A program made the position numbers and the translations under genes. The notes beneath the pieces were generated by a model. It had not been told where the DNA came from. It did not search any database and was given only the letters and a program-made list of their open reading frames with translations. Shown in pieces: positions 26,683 to 35,830 of a DNA stretch of 64,000 nucleotides (its first letter is position 1; each line of letters begins with the position of its first letter). The DNA comes from Desulfovibrionaceae bacterium. GTDB taxonomy: Bacteria; Desulfobacterota; Desulfovibrionia; Desulfovibrionales; Desulfovibrionaceae. The DNA is taken from the NCBI GenBank assembly GCA_028689675.1, contig JAQVCS010000011.1, positions 26,411 through 90,410 on the forward strand, written 5' to 3'.

Positions 26683-27288
26683 ATGGCTTTTCTTTGCCAA
26701 TACAGCATAAGCCTGCCCGATGCGCGTGCCCTGCGCTTGACAGATACCTATTCCTTGCACCGCATTGTGTATAGCCTTTTCCCGCAGGGGCAGAGCCGTG
26801 CGGCGGCATCTCGTTCTATCCTTTTTGCCGATAAGGGTGGCGATGCTCGTTCCAGACGCCTTCTTATTCTTGCTGACCGTCAGCCTATAGTGCCAGAATA
26901 TGGCATACTGAAGTTTCAAGCAATACCTGAAGTTCTTTTTGATTTTTCCTCATATCGCTTTGAAATTATAGTAAACCCTGTGCGCCGTGACAATAAAAGC
27001 GGCAGGCTTATTCCTGTGTGCAGCAAAGAGGCTATTGCCGAATGGTTTTGTGCAAAAGCCCCGCAGTGGGGCTTTTGCCCGCAGGCAGAAACTATGCAGG
27101 TAAGCAATAATTTTGCCGATACGTTCAGCAAAGCTGCCCAATCTATAACCTTGAATAAGGCAACCATTACAGGTGTGTTTGATGTACACAGCCGCGACCG
27201 TTTGATGCACAGCACGCTGAACGGCATTGGCCGCGGGCGTGCTTTTGGCTGTGGTTTGCTCCAAATTAGCCCTGCACTTTATCAGTAA
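26683..27288 (+). CDS. cas6e: crRNA-processing endonuclease Cas6e
   Basis: A 201-residue CasE protein that cuts the repeat hairpin of pre-crRNA. The C-terminal Gly-rich loop GIGRGRAFGCGLLQISP is diagnostic, and TDTYSLHRIVYSLFPQG contains the conserved N-terminal His region. The start at 26683 follows GGAGGG and lies 4 bases after cse2. In the Escherichia coli type I-E operon cas6e follows cas5e; here it precedes cas7e. Confidence 0.93.
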   Translation: MAFLCQYSISLPDARALRLTDTYSLHRIVYSLFPQGQSRAAASRSILFADKGGDARSRRLLILADRQPIVPEYGILKFQAIPEVLFDFSSYRFEIIVNPVRRDNKSGRLIPVCSKEAIAEWFCAKAPQWGFCPQAETMQVSNNFADTFSKAAQSITLNKATITGVFDVHSRDRLMHSTLNGIGRGRAFGCGLLQISPALYQ

Positions 27289-27299
27289 GGAAACTCATC

Positions 27300-28424
27300 A
27301 TGAATAATCCTTGTGAAAGAACAGTTATTGAATTTCATATCTTGCAATCCTTTCCTGTTACCTGCCTGAACCGTGATGATGTAGGTGCACCCAAAAGTGC
27401 CATTGTGGGCGGTGTGCCGCGCGCTCGTGTGAGCTCGCAGTGCTGGAAAAGGCAAGTCAGGCTTGCCCTGCATGACTGCGGCATAAAGCTGGGCATACGC
27501 ACCAAAAGGGTGGCCGAGCTGGTGAGCAAGCGCTGTGTAGAACTGGGGGCAGAGCAGGCCTTGGCGCAGGAATGTGGGGCAGTGCTTGGTGCTATGCTTG
27601 CCTCTGATACGCTCTATTTTATTACAGATGCTGAAGTTACAATTCTTGCTGAATATGCCCAAAAGCACAATTTTGTTTTGCCTATAGAAACAAAAAAAGA
27701 AAGCAAGGGCAAAAAGAAAAATGGGGAAGAGGAAGGCAATGAAAACGATAAAAAAACACCAGCCCTGCCAAAGGCAGAAGTTACACTGCTAACCAAAGCA
27801 TTAAAGGAGCATAAAAGTGCGGCCGATGGCTTAGATATTGCTCTTTTTGGACGTATGGTGGCACAAAATGCCGATTTGAATATTCAGGGTGCGGCATCTT
27901 TTTCTCATGCCATTTCAACGCATCGCGTGAGCAATGAAGTAGAATTCTTTACTGCTTTGGATGACTTACAAAAAGAACCGGGCTCGGCACATATGGGCAG
28001 CTTAGAATTTAATTCTGCCACCTACTATCGTTACATCAGCCTTGATTTGGGACAGTTGTGGGAAAATCTTGGCGGAGAAGGCATGGAAAGTGCGGTAGAG
28101 GCCTTTACTAAGGCTTTATATGTGGCTGTGCCCGCGGCAAGGCAGGCCACGCAGTCTGGCGCCTGCCCTTGGGAGTATGCCCGCGTTTTGGTGCGTAAGG
28201 GGCAGCGCCTGCAAGCGCCCTTTGATAAGCCTGTGCGTGCCAAGGAGGGCTTTTTGCAGCCCAGCATTGACGCCCTGAATGCATTCATTGACCGTCAGAA
28301 AAAACTGTCTGGCTCTTTGTATGGCGAGCAGAAAGATATTACTTTTGGGCTTGATTTGAGCCTGAGCATTGATGACCTTGCCCAGAGCCTAGCCGAAGTT
28401 GTTCATCAAGGGGGCGCGGCATGA
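27300..28424 (+). CDS. cas7e: Cascade backbone subunit Cas7e/Cse4
   Basis: A 374-residue CasC protein forming the crRNA-binding filament. Family motifs include FHILQSFPVTCLNRDDVGAP, GVPRARVSSQCWKRQVR and the C-terminal GLDLSLSIDDLAQ. An unusual Lys/Glu/Asn-rich insert (residues about 127-155, ETKKESKGKKKNGEEEGN) looks disordered. Its stop overlaps the cas5e start (ATGA). Confidence 0.94.
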   Translation: MNNPCERTVIEFHILQSFPVTCLNRDDVGAPKSAIVGGVPRARVSSQCWKRQVRLALHDCGIKLGIRTKRVAELVSKRCVELGAEQALAQECGAVLGAMLASDTLYFITDAEVTILAEYAQKHNFVLPIETKKESKGKKKNGEEEGNENDKKTPALPKAEVTLLTKALKEHKSAADGLDIALFGRMVAQNADLNIQGAASFSHAISTHRVSNEVEFFTALDDLQKEPGSAHMGSLEFNSATYYRYISLDLGQLWENLGGEGMESAVEAFTKALYVAVPAARQATQSGACPWEYARVLVRKGQRLQAPFDKPVRAKEGFLQPSIDALNAFIDRQKKLSGSLYGEQKDITFGLDLSLSIDDLAQSLAEVVHQGGAA

Positions 28425-29119
28425 GTTTTTTGCTGCTCTGGCTGGAAGCCCCGCTTCAGTCATGGGGGGCAGATTCGCGCTTTGGCAGAAGGGACACTCT
28501 GCCTTTTCCTACGCGCTCTGGAATATTGGGCTTGCTTTGCTGCGCTGCTGGGCGCGGTGGCGAGCAAGAGGCATGGCTGGAATACATGGCAGGCTTTGGG
28601 CAAAGCATTGTTGCCTATGCGCGCCAGAACAACACTGCTGCGTTGCGCCAGCCCCTGCTGTGTGATTTTCATATGGTGGGCAGCGGCTATAACAGCCGCG
28701 ATGCTTGGCAAGATATGCTTGTTCCCAAAACGTGTGAAGGCAAAAGGCCAGTGGGCGCTGGCACAAAAATAACCTATCGCTATTATGTGCAGGACATGGC
28801 CTTTGCCTGTGCCCTTGAAATGCCAGAGGCAGAAGCAGCCAGCTTTGCCAATGCGCTGCAAACCCCTGTATGGAGCATTTCGCTGGGCAGAAAATGCTGT
28901 GTCCCTACCGATATAGTGTACCGCGGTACATTTTGCAGTGCAGAGGAAGCCCTAGCGCAGGCGGCAGAGCTTGCCGCAGCAAAGCAAAGGCAGCGCTTGT
29001 TTGGCGTGCTGGATGGTGCTTTCCCTGATGAGGGCGAAGTGCTTACGCTTAATGACGTGCCTGTGCGTTTTGGCACACAAAAACTATACCGTGACCGTCA
29101 GGTAACAGTAGTAGAATAG
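28421..29119 (+). CDS. cas5e: Cascade subunit Cas5e
   Basis: A 232-residue CasD protein that caps the 5' handle of the crRNA. The N-terminus LLLWLEAPLQSWGADSRFGRR is the textbook Cas5 start and TRSGILGLLCCAAG follows. It overlaps cas7e by 4 bases and is the last gene before an intrinsic-terminator-like hairpin. Confidence 0.95.
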   Translation: MSFLLLWLEAPLQSWGADSRFGRRDTLPFPTRSGILGLLCCAAGRGGEQEAWLEYMAGFGQSIVAYARQNNTAALRQPLLCDFHMVGSGYNSRDAWQDMLVPKTCEGKRPVGAGTKITYRYYVQDMAFACALEMPEAEAASFANALQTPVWSISLGRKCCVPTDIVYRGTFCSAEEALAQAAELAAAKQRQRLFGVLDGAFPDEGEVLTLNDVPVRFGTQKLYRDRQVTVVE

Positions 29120-29192
29120 ACACTAACGAGTTATGATAATTGCAGAGTGTGTGTTAAGAATTTCTTTTGTTTTGTAAAAATATTCTTTTTGC

Positions 29193-29230
29193 ACGGACGG
29201 TATTGCCTTATGAATACCGTCCGTTTTTTT
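29193..29230 (+). terminator. Perfect hairpin plus T-run between cas5e and cas1
   Basis: ACGGACGGTATT (29193-29204) pairs exactly with AATACCGTCCGT (29213-29224) around an 8-base loop, followed directly by seven T. It ends 13 bases before the cas1 start and 3 bases before its GGAG site, so it should limit read-through from the Cascade genes into cas1-cas2. Confidence 0.88.
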
Positions 29231-29243
29231 ATGGAGAGTATCA

Positions 29244-30149
29244 ATGCAGACAGAACAAATACAGACAGAAAACAAGCAAGCGCCAACGCGCCTTTTCATT
29301 CGTGTGACGCGAGAAACATTGCCGCGTGTCACAGACCGCTATCCTTTTCTTTATTTGGAGCGGGGGCGGCTTGAAATTGATGACAGCAGTATTAAATGGA
29401 TTGATTCTGAGGGCATGTGTATTCGTTTACCTGTAGCAACGCTGAATTGTCTTTTGCTTGGCCCAGGCACAAGCGTTACCCACGAGGCAATCAAGGTTGC
29501 CAGCGCAGCAAATTGTCATATCTGTTGGGTAGGAGAAGACAGTTTATTGTTCTATTCTGCGGGGATAACACCTACTTCCGATAGCCGTAACATACGAAGG
29601 CAAGCCATGCTTTCTGCGCATCCAGACTATGCCCTTGCTGTGGCAAAGGCTTTATTTGCCTATCGCTTCCCCAAAGAGGACTTGAAGCAGAAGACACTGC
29701 AAGAACTCATGGGTATGGAAGGTTTTCGCGTGCGGGATATTTACCAGCAAAAGGCACAGGAATACGGTGTTGGCTGGCGCGGAAGGGAATTTATACCTGG
29801 TAAATTTGAGCTTGCCGATATGACAAATCAAATTCTCACTTCAGCCAATGCTGCTTTATACGGTTTGCTTTCCTCAGTCATTCATAGCCTTGGCTATTCA
29901 CCGCACCTTGGTTTTATTCATTCTGGCAGTCCCCTTCCTTTTGTGTATGACCTTGCTGATTTGTATAAGGTTGAATTTTCTATTGACCTTGCATTTTATC
30001 TTACGCGCCAGCTTGCGGGGCAGTATAACAAATATGCTGTTGCAGAGGCATTTCGCCAGCGTGTTCTGAAAAAGAACTTATTAGAACGTGCAGTGGCTGA
30101 TATTGATACACTGTTAGGAGAAAAAAGTGCTCGTCGTTATAGCAAATAA
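29244..30149 (+). CDS. cas1: CRISPR integrase Cas1 (type I-E)
   Basis: A 301-residue Cas1. Metal ligands are visible in context: EFIPGKFELADMTNQILTSANAALYG with the first acidic residue near 145, GFIHSGSPLPFVYDLADLYK with the His and the acidic residues near 208-221. It forms the spacer-integration complex with Cas2. The start ATG is preceded by GGAGAG. Its own transcription signal is not obvious because a terminator lies just upstream. Confidence 0.95.
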   Translation: MQTEQIQTENKQAPTRLFIRVTRETLPRVTDRYPFLYLERGRLEIDDSSIKWIDSEGMCIRLPVATLNCLLLGPGTSVTHEAIKVASAANCHICWVGEDSLLFYSAGITPTSDSRNIRRQAMLSAHPDYALAVAKALFAYRFPKEDLKQKTLQELMGMEGFRVRDIYQQKAQEYGVGWRGREFIPGKFELADMTNQILTSANAALYGLLSSVIHSLGYSPHLGFIHSGSPLPFVYDLADLYKVEFSIDLAFYLTRQLAGQYNKYAVAEAFRQRVLKKNLLERAVADIDTLLGEKSARRYSK

Positions 30150-30408
30150 TTTACCACCTGCGGTTCGGGGGCGCATGAAGCTGTGGTTTATAGAGCCAAG
30201 ACCCAATGTTTTTGTTTCTGGGGTAAAGGACAATGTGGCACAAAAAGTTGTTGAATACCTTCTTGAGCATTGCCCTGCACAGAGCGGCCTGCTTGTTTTT
30301 TGCCGCAAGCCAGAAGCTCCAGGATATCGTATTTATGGCCTTGGCGATCCTAAACGACAGTTGGTTGAAATATCTGGCATGCAGCTTGTGCACGAAAAAG
30401 ACCTGTAG
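30127..30408 (+). CDS. cas2: CRISPR-associated Cas2 (type I-E)
   Basis: A 93-residue Cas2e: LVVIANNLPPAVRGRMKLWFIEPRPNVFV and a C-terminal tail as in the type I-E subgroup. It begins at a GTG preceded by AGGAG inside the end of cas1 (23-base overlap), so the two are translationally coupled. The array leader follows after the stop. Confidence 0.95.
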   Translation: MLVVIANNLPPAVRGRMKLWFIEPRPNVFVSGVKDNVAQKVVEYLLEHCPAQSGLLVFCRKPEAPGYRIYGLGDPKRQLVEISGMQLVHEKDL

Positions 30409-30432
30409 CAAAGCGCGTCTGAACTACGACAC

Positions 30433-30461
30433 TTGACCATCTCAATGAAAAAAGCTAATAA
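30433..30461 (+). promoter_or_regulatory. CRISPR leader promoter
   Basis: TTGACC (30433-30438), 17 bases and TAATAA (30456-30461). The predicted start at about 30468 is 3 bases before the first repeat. The whole leader between cas2 and the array is only 62 bases. Confidence 0.75.
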
Positions 30462-30470
30462 ATTCCCAGT

Positions 30471-32573
30471 GTCTTCCCCACGCCCGTGGGGGTGTTTCTT
30501 TTCGCATCACAAATATGGCAACGGCGCAAGAGTCTTCCCCACGCCCGTGGGGGTGTTTCTGCAGTCACAACAGCGCTTGCCATTGCTCCGTCGTCTTCCC
30601 CACGCCCGTGGGGGTGTTTCTTGCTTGAGCTTTGGCAGCCCAGTGGCTCTGATGTCTTCCCCACGCCCGTGGGGGTGTTTCTGCCGCATCGGTGCGCATT
30701 GAACGGCTTAAGACGTCTTCCCCACGCCCGTGGGGGTGTTTCTTATTGGTCTATATACAAAGGCGAAAGCTTTACGTCTTCCCCACGCCCGTGGGGGTGT
30801 TTCCAACGTGACTTCTATAAGCGCACTAAGGCGCAGGTCTTCCCCACGCCCGTGGGGGTGTTTCCCGCATGACGAGCACGTCCCTGAGCCGTTGGCAGTC
30901 TTCCCCACGCCCGTGGGGGTGTTTCTAGCCGTATCGGCAAGCGCAGCAGACATTATAAGTCTTCCCCACGCCCGTGGGGGTGTTTCTAGACAGCACACCG
31001 CTGTCGACCAGTGCATAAGAGTCTTCCCCACGCCCGTGGGGGTGTTTCTTCTTTGATGTTCTTAGCTGGAGTGAAAGAGGCGTCTTCCCCACGCCCGTGG
31101 GGGTGTTTCTTGGGAGAGAAAGACGCAACATACGAGCTCTCCGTCTTCCCCACGCCCGTGGGGGTGTTTCTGCGGTCAAGCGTCAGCACATTGCCCTTGT
31201 TGCGTCTTCCCCACGCCCGTGGGGGTGTTTCTTCTTTGATGTTCTTAGCTGGAGTGAAAGAGGCGTCTTCCCCACGCCCGTGGGGGTGTTTCTTGAAAAG
31301 TACACTTTTTCCATTTTCTGGGGGAGTCTTCCCCACGCCCGTGGGGGTGTTTCCTACCCATCATTGCCCAGCGCGGCGAGACAATCGTCTTCCCCACGCC
31401 CGTGGGGGTGTTTCCTACCCATCATTGCCCAGCGCGGCGAGACAATCGTCTTCCCCACGCCCGTGGGGGTGTTTCATGGAAAGGCGAGGCCTGCCGCGCT
31501 GTTATCAAGTCTTCCCCACGCCCGTGGGGGTGTTTCTATTATGATAGCCCGCTGGCGGGCATGGAGTTGGTCTTCCCCACGCCCGTGGGGGTGTTTCTAA
31601 TCCTTCACCTTGCGCTGGTCATCCACCAGCGTCTTCCCCACGCCCGTGGGGGTGTTTCTATGTTTACGGGCACAGCGCCTCTTATGTCCATGTCTTCCCC
31701 ACGCCCGTGGGGGTGTTTCTCTTGGTGAGTAGCATTGTCAGGGTAGAAGTTAGTCTTCCCCACGCCCGTGGGGGTGTTTCGTTTTCAGAAGCCTGCTTCA
31801 GCAAATCGCCGAGGTCTTCCCCACGCCCGTGGGGGTGTTTCCACCTGCGCTTCCAGTCGCGCCTCTCTTTCCACGTCTTCCCCACGCCCGTGGGGGTGTT
31901 TCCGTGCAGGGGATGCGCTGTACTGTGACGTCAGCGTCTTCCCCACGCCCGTGGGGGTGTTTCTATGGGGAGCATATAGTGTAATTTGCAAAGTCTGTCT
32001 TCCCCACGCCCGTGGGGGTGTTTCTTATACTTCCTGCCCCTGCAAAAGCTTCCCCAGGTCTTCCCCACGCCCGTGGGGGTGTTTCTTATACTTCCTGCCC
32101 CTGCAAAAGCTTCCCCAGGTCTTCCCCACGCCCGTGGGGGTGTTTCTAAGGAAAAAGCTTATTAGACTTGGCTGTGTGGGTCTTCCCCACGCCCGTGGGG
32201 GTGTTTCTATGGCACTGAAATTGTTTCACAATTAAAAGAAGTCTTCCCCACGCCCGTGGGGGTGTTTCTTTTTAGCCCTTTTTCTCTTCCTGTTAAAGAC
32301 AGTCTTCCCCACGCCCGTGGGGGTGTTTCTTTTACATATTTCTTACTCATAGACATACAAGCGTCTTCCCCACGCCCGTGGGGGTGTTTCCTCCCCACCC
32401 GTATTTGAGGATATATAGAGCTTGTCTTCCCCACGCCCGTGGGGGTGTTTCTACTTAGGGAGTCTAGTATGTGTTCGGGAAGGCGTCTTCCCCACGCCCG
32501 TGGGGGTGTTTCTTCTGCTACCGTGTAAAAAGCAGAAAAATATAAGTCTTCCCCACGCCCGTGGGGGTGTTTC
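30471..32573 (+). CRISPR. Type I-E CRISPR array, 35 repeats and 34 spacers
   Basis: The 28-base repeat starts GTCTTCCCCACG and ends GGGGGTGTTTC; its core CCCCAC-GCCC-GTGGGG forms the Cas6e hairpin. All copies appear identical, including the last. Spacing is 61 bases throughout except spacer 9, which is 34 rather than 33 nt. Spacers 10 and 13 are identical, as are 15 and 16, and 26 and 27, giving 31 different spacers. The first spacer base is T in 25 of 34, C in 7, A and G once each, suggesting it is PAM-derived. The leader end is at 30471. Confidence 0.98.
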
Positions 32574-32622
32574 TGAGTTGTAGCATGGTTTGCTGACGCC
32601 AGTTTTGGGGCTGGAGCTCAGC

Positions 32623-32659
32623 AAAAAAAAGAGGGGAAAGAGCCTTGGTTCTTTCCCCT
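32623..32659 (-). terminator. Terminator of the effector/chaperone unit
   Basis: On the minus strand TCTTTCCCCT-type arms (32632-32641 with 32650-32659) form a 10-bp stem followed by eight T. It separates the unit from the CRISPR array. Confidence 0.85.
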
Positions 32660-32667
32660 TTGTGCTG

Positions 32668-33117
32668 TTAAATGCGCAGCATATCAGTTGGATAGGGTAT
32701 ATCTTCTGGCTTTTCAGCTTCGGGGGTGGAGTGAAGTTCTGTATTCCAGCGCCTTGCTTCGTCCACAAAGAATTGTACAAAGCGTTCCAATTCTACTGGG
32801 GAGAGACAATGGGTGCTGAGCGAACCAGAAAGAATCAAGACCTGCATATTTTTTTCCAAACCAAGCTGCAAGCCATGGGTGCCACTGCCAAGGCAATTGG
32901 CTTCCAGCAGGTGCAGCAGTACTTCACGGGGGCTTTGTTCATCAAGCTTTTTTAAGGGGCAATAAATAAGCAAGGTGTTTAGCTCTTCTTTCAATTGTAG
33001 GTTGAAAGAAATATCATCAACCATGAGGAGGCAGGAATTATATTCATCAAAGCACAGCCCTGCTATGCCCAATTTTTCGCCAAATTGTTGTAAAACAGCA
33101 TTACATTGATGAGCCAT
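32668..33117 (-). CDS. Type III secretion chaperone, CesT/Tir-chaperone-like
   Basis: A 149-residue small acidic protein. Pattern FGEKLGIAGLCFDEYNSCLLMVDDISFNLQ followed by LLIYCPLKKL matches class I type III secretion chaperones (strand 'L.FDE...C.L..D....L.'), which bind an effector's N-terminal region as dimers. The C-terminal Glu/Pro-rich tail is long. It starts 47 bases after the stop of the large gene 33165-35474 and shares its terminator, the usual arrangement for an effector with its cognate chaperone. Assignment is by sequence pattern and size; no secretion apparatus genes lie in the window. Confidence 0.75.
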   Translation of the reverse strand: MAHQCNAVLQQFGEKLGIAGLCFDEYNSCLLMVDDISFNLQLKEELNTLLIYCPLKKLDEQSPREVLLHLLEANCLGSGTHGLQLGLEKNMQVLILSGSLSTHCLSPVELERFVQFFVDEARRWNTELHSTPEAEKPEDIPYPTDMLRI

Positions 33118-33164
33118 TATATTCTCCTTTCTTGTATGTTTTCTGCACTGCTTGTGTGCGGCAG

Positions 33165-35474
33165 TTAGTCTTGATTCGGATCGGCAAACATCGAAACAGT
33201 ACTGGAAATTTCAAAACCCGTAAAGGCAAGGCGCATAGTATTAGGCAGGTTTGCGGCAGGCATATTTATAATATTCTGTAGACCCTGCTGCCCAAATGCT
33301 TGCCAATCTTGGTTGGCAAGGGTGGTAAGGCTTGCTTGTGTTACGGTAAAGCTCATATTTGCCTTATGCCGCGACGTGGTTTTATCCAGCATGACAGGAC
33401 GATCATTGATAATAGCAACATTGAACGGTAAATCCATCTCATACGAGAATGTCAAATTGCCAGCCTGATCGCTGGTGACTGAAACATTCTTTGTGCCAAC
33501 ATCGCCACCTACCTGATGGTAGGCAGTAATCAGCCTATCGCCATAGTCAGGCATAATTGCTTTCATGCTGGCATTCAACAGCAATTTTTCAGTTTCTTGG
33601 CTTATTAGGCTAGTAATAATATTGACTTTGTTTTTCACGTCCTGCGTGGCATGGCTGTAGTCGGCATTAGGGTTGCCCGTGATAAGGCCAGTATATTTAT
33701 CCAGTGCTTGCTGCACAAGTACGCGGTTGCGGTTTTCATCAGTATCTTGCACGCCTACGGGCAGCACTACTGCCGCAGGGTTATTGGCAACAGGAACACC
33801 GTTCAGCATGATAGGCTGATGTCGCTTGACATCTTTGCTGAAAACAGTCGTGCCTTCGTTAAGAATTGTTTTACTGGTTTCGGCAGCGATCACATTTTGG
33901 AAGTCGCGTATCAGCCCTGCTTTTTGGGCATCGAGCCTAGGAATAGCCTCATTGGCCACGCGCACAGCAAGGCCATCGCCTATAGTGGCGCTAACAGGCA
34001 TGGGGGCTTGAAAATCTTGCTGAATCTGCTCTGGCGGAATACGCAAGGCCTCGCCAAGGGCAAAAGCGAGATCTTCCAAAATAGTTGCCGTTGTTGTGGC
34101 TTGGGCGGAAGCGTAGAGGGCGCTGAGATGTGCTTTTAGGTCTTTGCCTGCACCTTGCGTCAGCTGAGCATACATATTTTGCATAGTATCCTGATTCATA
34201 TGGGAATTTGCCACTGCCGAGCCTATAAGAATGTCCAAAAATTGCCGTCGGCCTACTGTGCCCTCGCCGCGCATATCGGCGGGCAGGGCGTCGATACTGG
34301 GCAAGGAAATGATCAAGTTCATCAAAGCATTGCCCACCTGTGTCAGGTTAGCAAAACCCTGCGGCGGGTTAAGCCCTTGCAGGTGCACCTGCTGCCCCAT
34401 TGCAGCAAGGGTTTGAATATAGACAGGGGGCAAAGTGCCTACCTTGGTTTGGCAAAGCGTTTGCATAAACGCGCTTACAGTCTGGTCGGGCAATTGCTTG
34501 GCTGCCTGCACAGAATCTATATAGCCCTGCACGCCTTCCTGCAATGTGGCCAATGCCATAGCTGGCGTAAGGGCAACATCGCCATGATGCCCTGCATGCA
34601 CAATATTTTCCTGAACATGTTCATGCAAGTTGGTAAGGGCAGAGCCTTCTGGCATGTTCTCTGTCAAGCCTGCCGCTTTTAGCTGCTGTGTTAATGCCTG
34701 CATAAATTTGCCGTCAGGCGCAGGTGTGGAATATTCTACAGCTACTTGTTCATTGGCACGCGCTGTTTCTCTTCTTTGAATATTGGCTATGATGTCATTG
34801 GCAGGCTTCATTATGCCGCCGTCAAACATATAATCACGTATAATGTTTTTTGAGCTTTCACGCAGTGGGGAATTTTGCAGCCTTGCATTGACTGTATTGA
34901 TTTCCTTGGCGGCATCACGCACCATAGCTTGAATTTCTGCACGGTTGGGGGGCTGGTGAAAATCGCCCTGCGCTGCAATAATGCGATCGCCCATACATTT
35001 AATGAATTGTGTTTGCTGCTTGGGTGTCAGGCTGTCGGCAATGTTTGGGTTAAGGTGCTCTTCATTGGCAGCCTGCACAAAAACTTGTTTGATGGTGTCC
35101 GTGTCTAGGCTGTGCATAATGGCAGCATAGGTCTGCCCCTTATTGGCCGATTCCAAGGTTTCAACAGCAGTATCCAAATTGGCCAGCACTTGTTTTACCT
35201 TGGCAGCAGAAAGAGGATATTTTGTATCAATATTCCCCAGCTGCGCTGCGGCAGTATTCAGCACCTGAGCATAGCGCGGTTCATTAATAATAGCCTGCCG
35301 CAATGCTTGCAGCGTGTTGACATTATCTTGCCGCGCCGTGCCAATATTTAATGCCGACTTTATCCATGTGCCCGTTTTGCCCTGCACCAAGCCGGCATTT
35401 GTTTGTGTAATATTCCCTTTTTGATCTGCAAGAAGACGAAAATCATTAAGCTGGGTCATATGTAATTGTGCCAT
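33165..35474 (-). CDS. Large protein of unknown function, candidate type III effector
   Basis: A 769-residue hydrophilic protein with no signal peptide or membrane segment. I do not recognise any domain. The N-terminus (MAQLHMTQLNDFRLLADQKG) is Ser/Thr/Gln/Asn-rich, as in type III substrates, and the sequence is mostly helical with many Ala, Gln and Asn residues. It has an AAAGGA ribosome binding site and forms a two-gene unit with a downstream CesT-like chaperone. Effector or translocated structural protein are both possible. Function not known. Confidence 0.6.
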   Translation of the reverse strand: MAQLHMTQLNDFRLLADQKGNITQTNAGLVQGKTGTWIKSALNIGTARQDNVNTLQALRQAIINEPRYAQVLNTAAAQLGNIDTKYPLSAAKVKQVLANLDTAVETLESANKGQTYAAIMHSLDTDTIKQVFVQAANEEHLNPNIADSLTPKQQTQFIKCMGDRIIAAQGDFHQPPNRAEIQAMVRDAAKEINTVNARLQNSPLRESSKNIIRDYMFDGGIMKPANDIIANIQRRETARANEQVAVEYSTPAPDGKFMQALTQQLKAAGLTENMPEGSALTNLHEHVQENIVHAGHHGDVALTPAMALATLQEGVQGYIDSVQAAKQLPDQTVSAFMQTLCQTKVGTLPPVYIQTLAAMGQQVHLQGLNPPQGFANLTQVGNALMNLIISLPSIDALPADMRGEGTVGRRQFLDILIGSAVANSHMNQDTMQNMYAQLTQGAGKDLKAHLSALYASAQATTTATILEDLAFALGEALRIPPEQIQQDFQAPMPVSATIGDGLAVRVANEAIPRLDAQKAGLIRDFQNVIAAETSKTILNEGTTVFSKDVKRHQPIMLNGVPVANNPAAVVLPVGVQDTDENRNRVLVQQALDKYTGLITGNPNADYSHATQDVKNKVNIITSLISQETEKLLLNASMKAIMPDYGDRLITAYHQVGGDVGTKNVSVTSDQAGNLTFSYEMDLPFNVAIINDRPVMLDKTTSRHKANMSFTVTQASLTTLANQDWQAFGQQGLQNIINMPAANLPNTMRLAFTGFEISSTVSMFADPNQD

Positions 35475-35764
35475 ATGCTATTCCTTTATGCGTGGAGAAC
35501 GCCTTGAGTAAATAAAATGAGTGTGTAATAACCAAGGGTAAAAGCAGCATGCCAAAATTTTTTGCAAAGAGAAACATGTTTCTGCTTTGCTTGTATTATG
35601 CAATAGTTATGCCAAGGTTGTGGCTATACTCATCAAAACCATGCAGAAAAGCACTGCTCATGCCCTACGCTGCTTGAAATGGAGAGAAGGAGTAATAGTT
35701 TATTGTAGGGCATTTTTATTTTGAAATTGCTCTAGGCTCACCCAAACATATGGCTGTGTGAGGC
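35475..35764. other. Intergenic region with a plus-strand hairpin
   Basis: No gene on either strand. It contains ATGCCCTAC (35660-35668) pairing with GTAGGGCAT (35705-35713), followed by a T-rich stretch on the plus strand. That could be the 3' end of an unannotated plus-strand small RNA, or a structure upstream of the effector gene's promoter. Confidence 0.35.
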
Positions 35765-35803
35765 AAAAAAATTCCCCACGCTAACAAAGTTGCTGGCGTG
35801 GGG
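35765..35803 (-). terminator. Intrinsic terminator of trpB
   Basis: CCCCACGC and GCGTGGGG (35774-35781 and 35796-35803) form the stem, and seven T follow on the minus strand. Confidence 0.85.
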
Positions 35804-35830
35804 AAAAGGGAAAACTTGGCAGTATACTGT

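Noticed and set aside
30433..32434. Repetitive proteins on both strands across the CRISPR array (recurring TPVGVF or RGEDxxET units)
   Set aside because: They are translations of the repeats every 61 bases, not genes.
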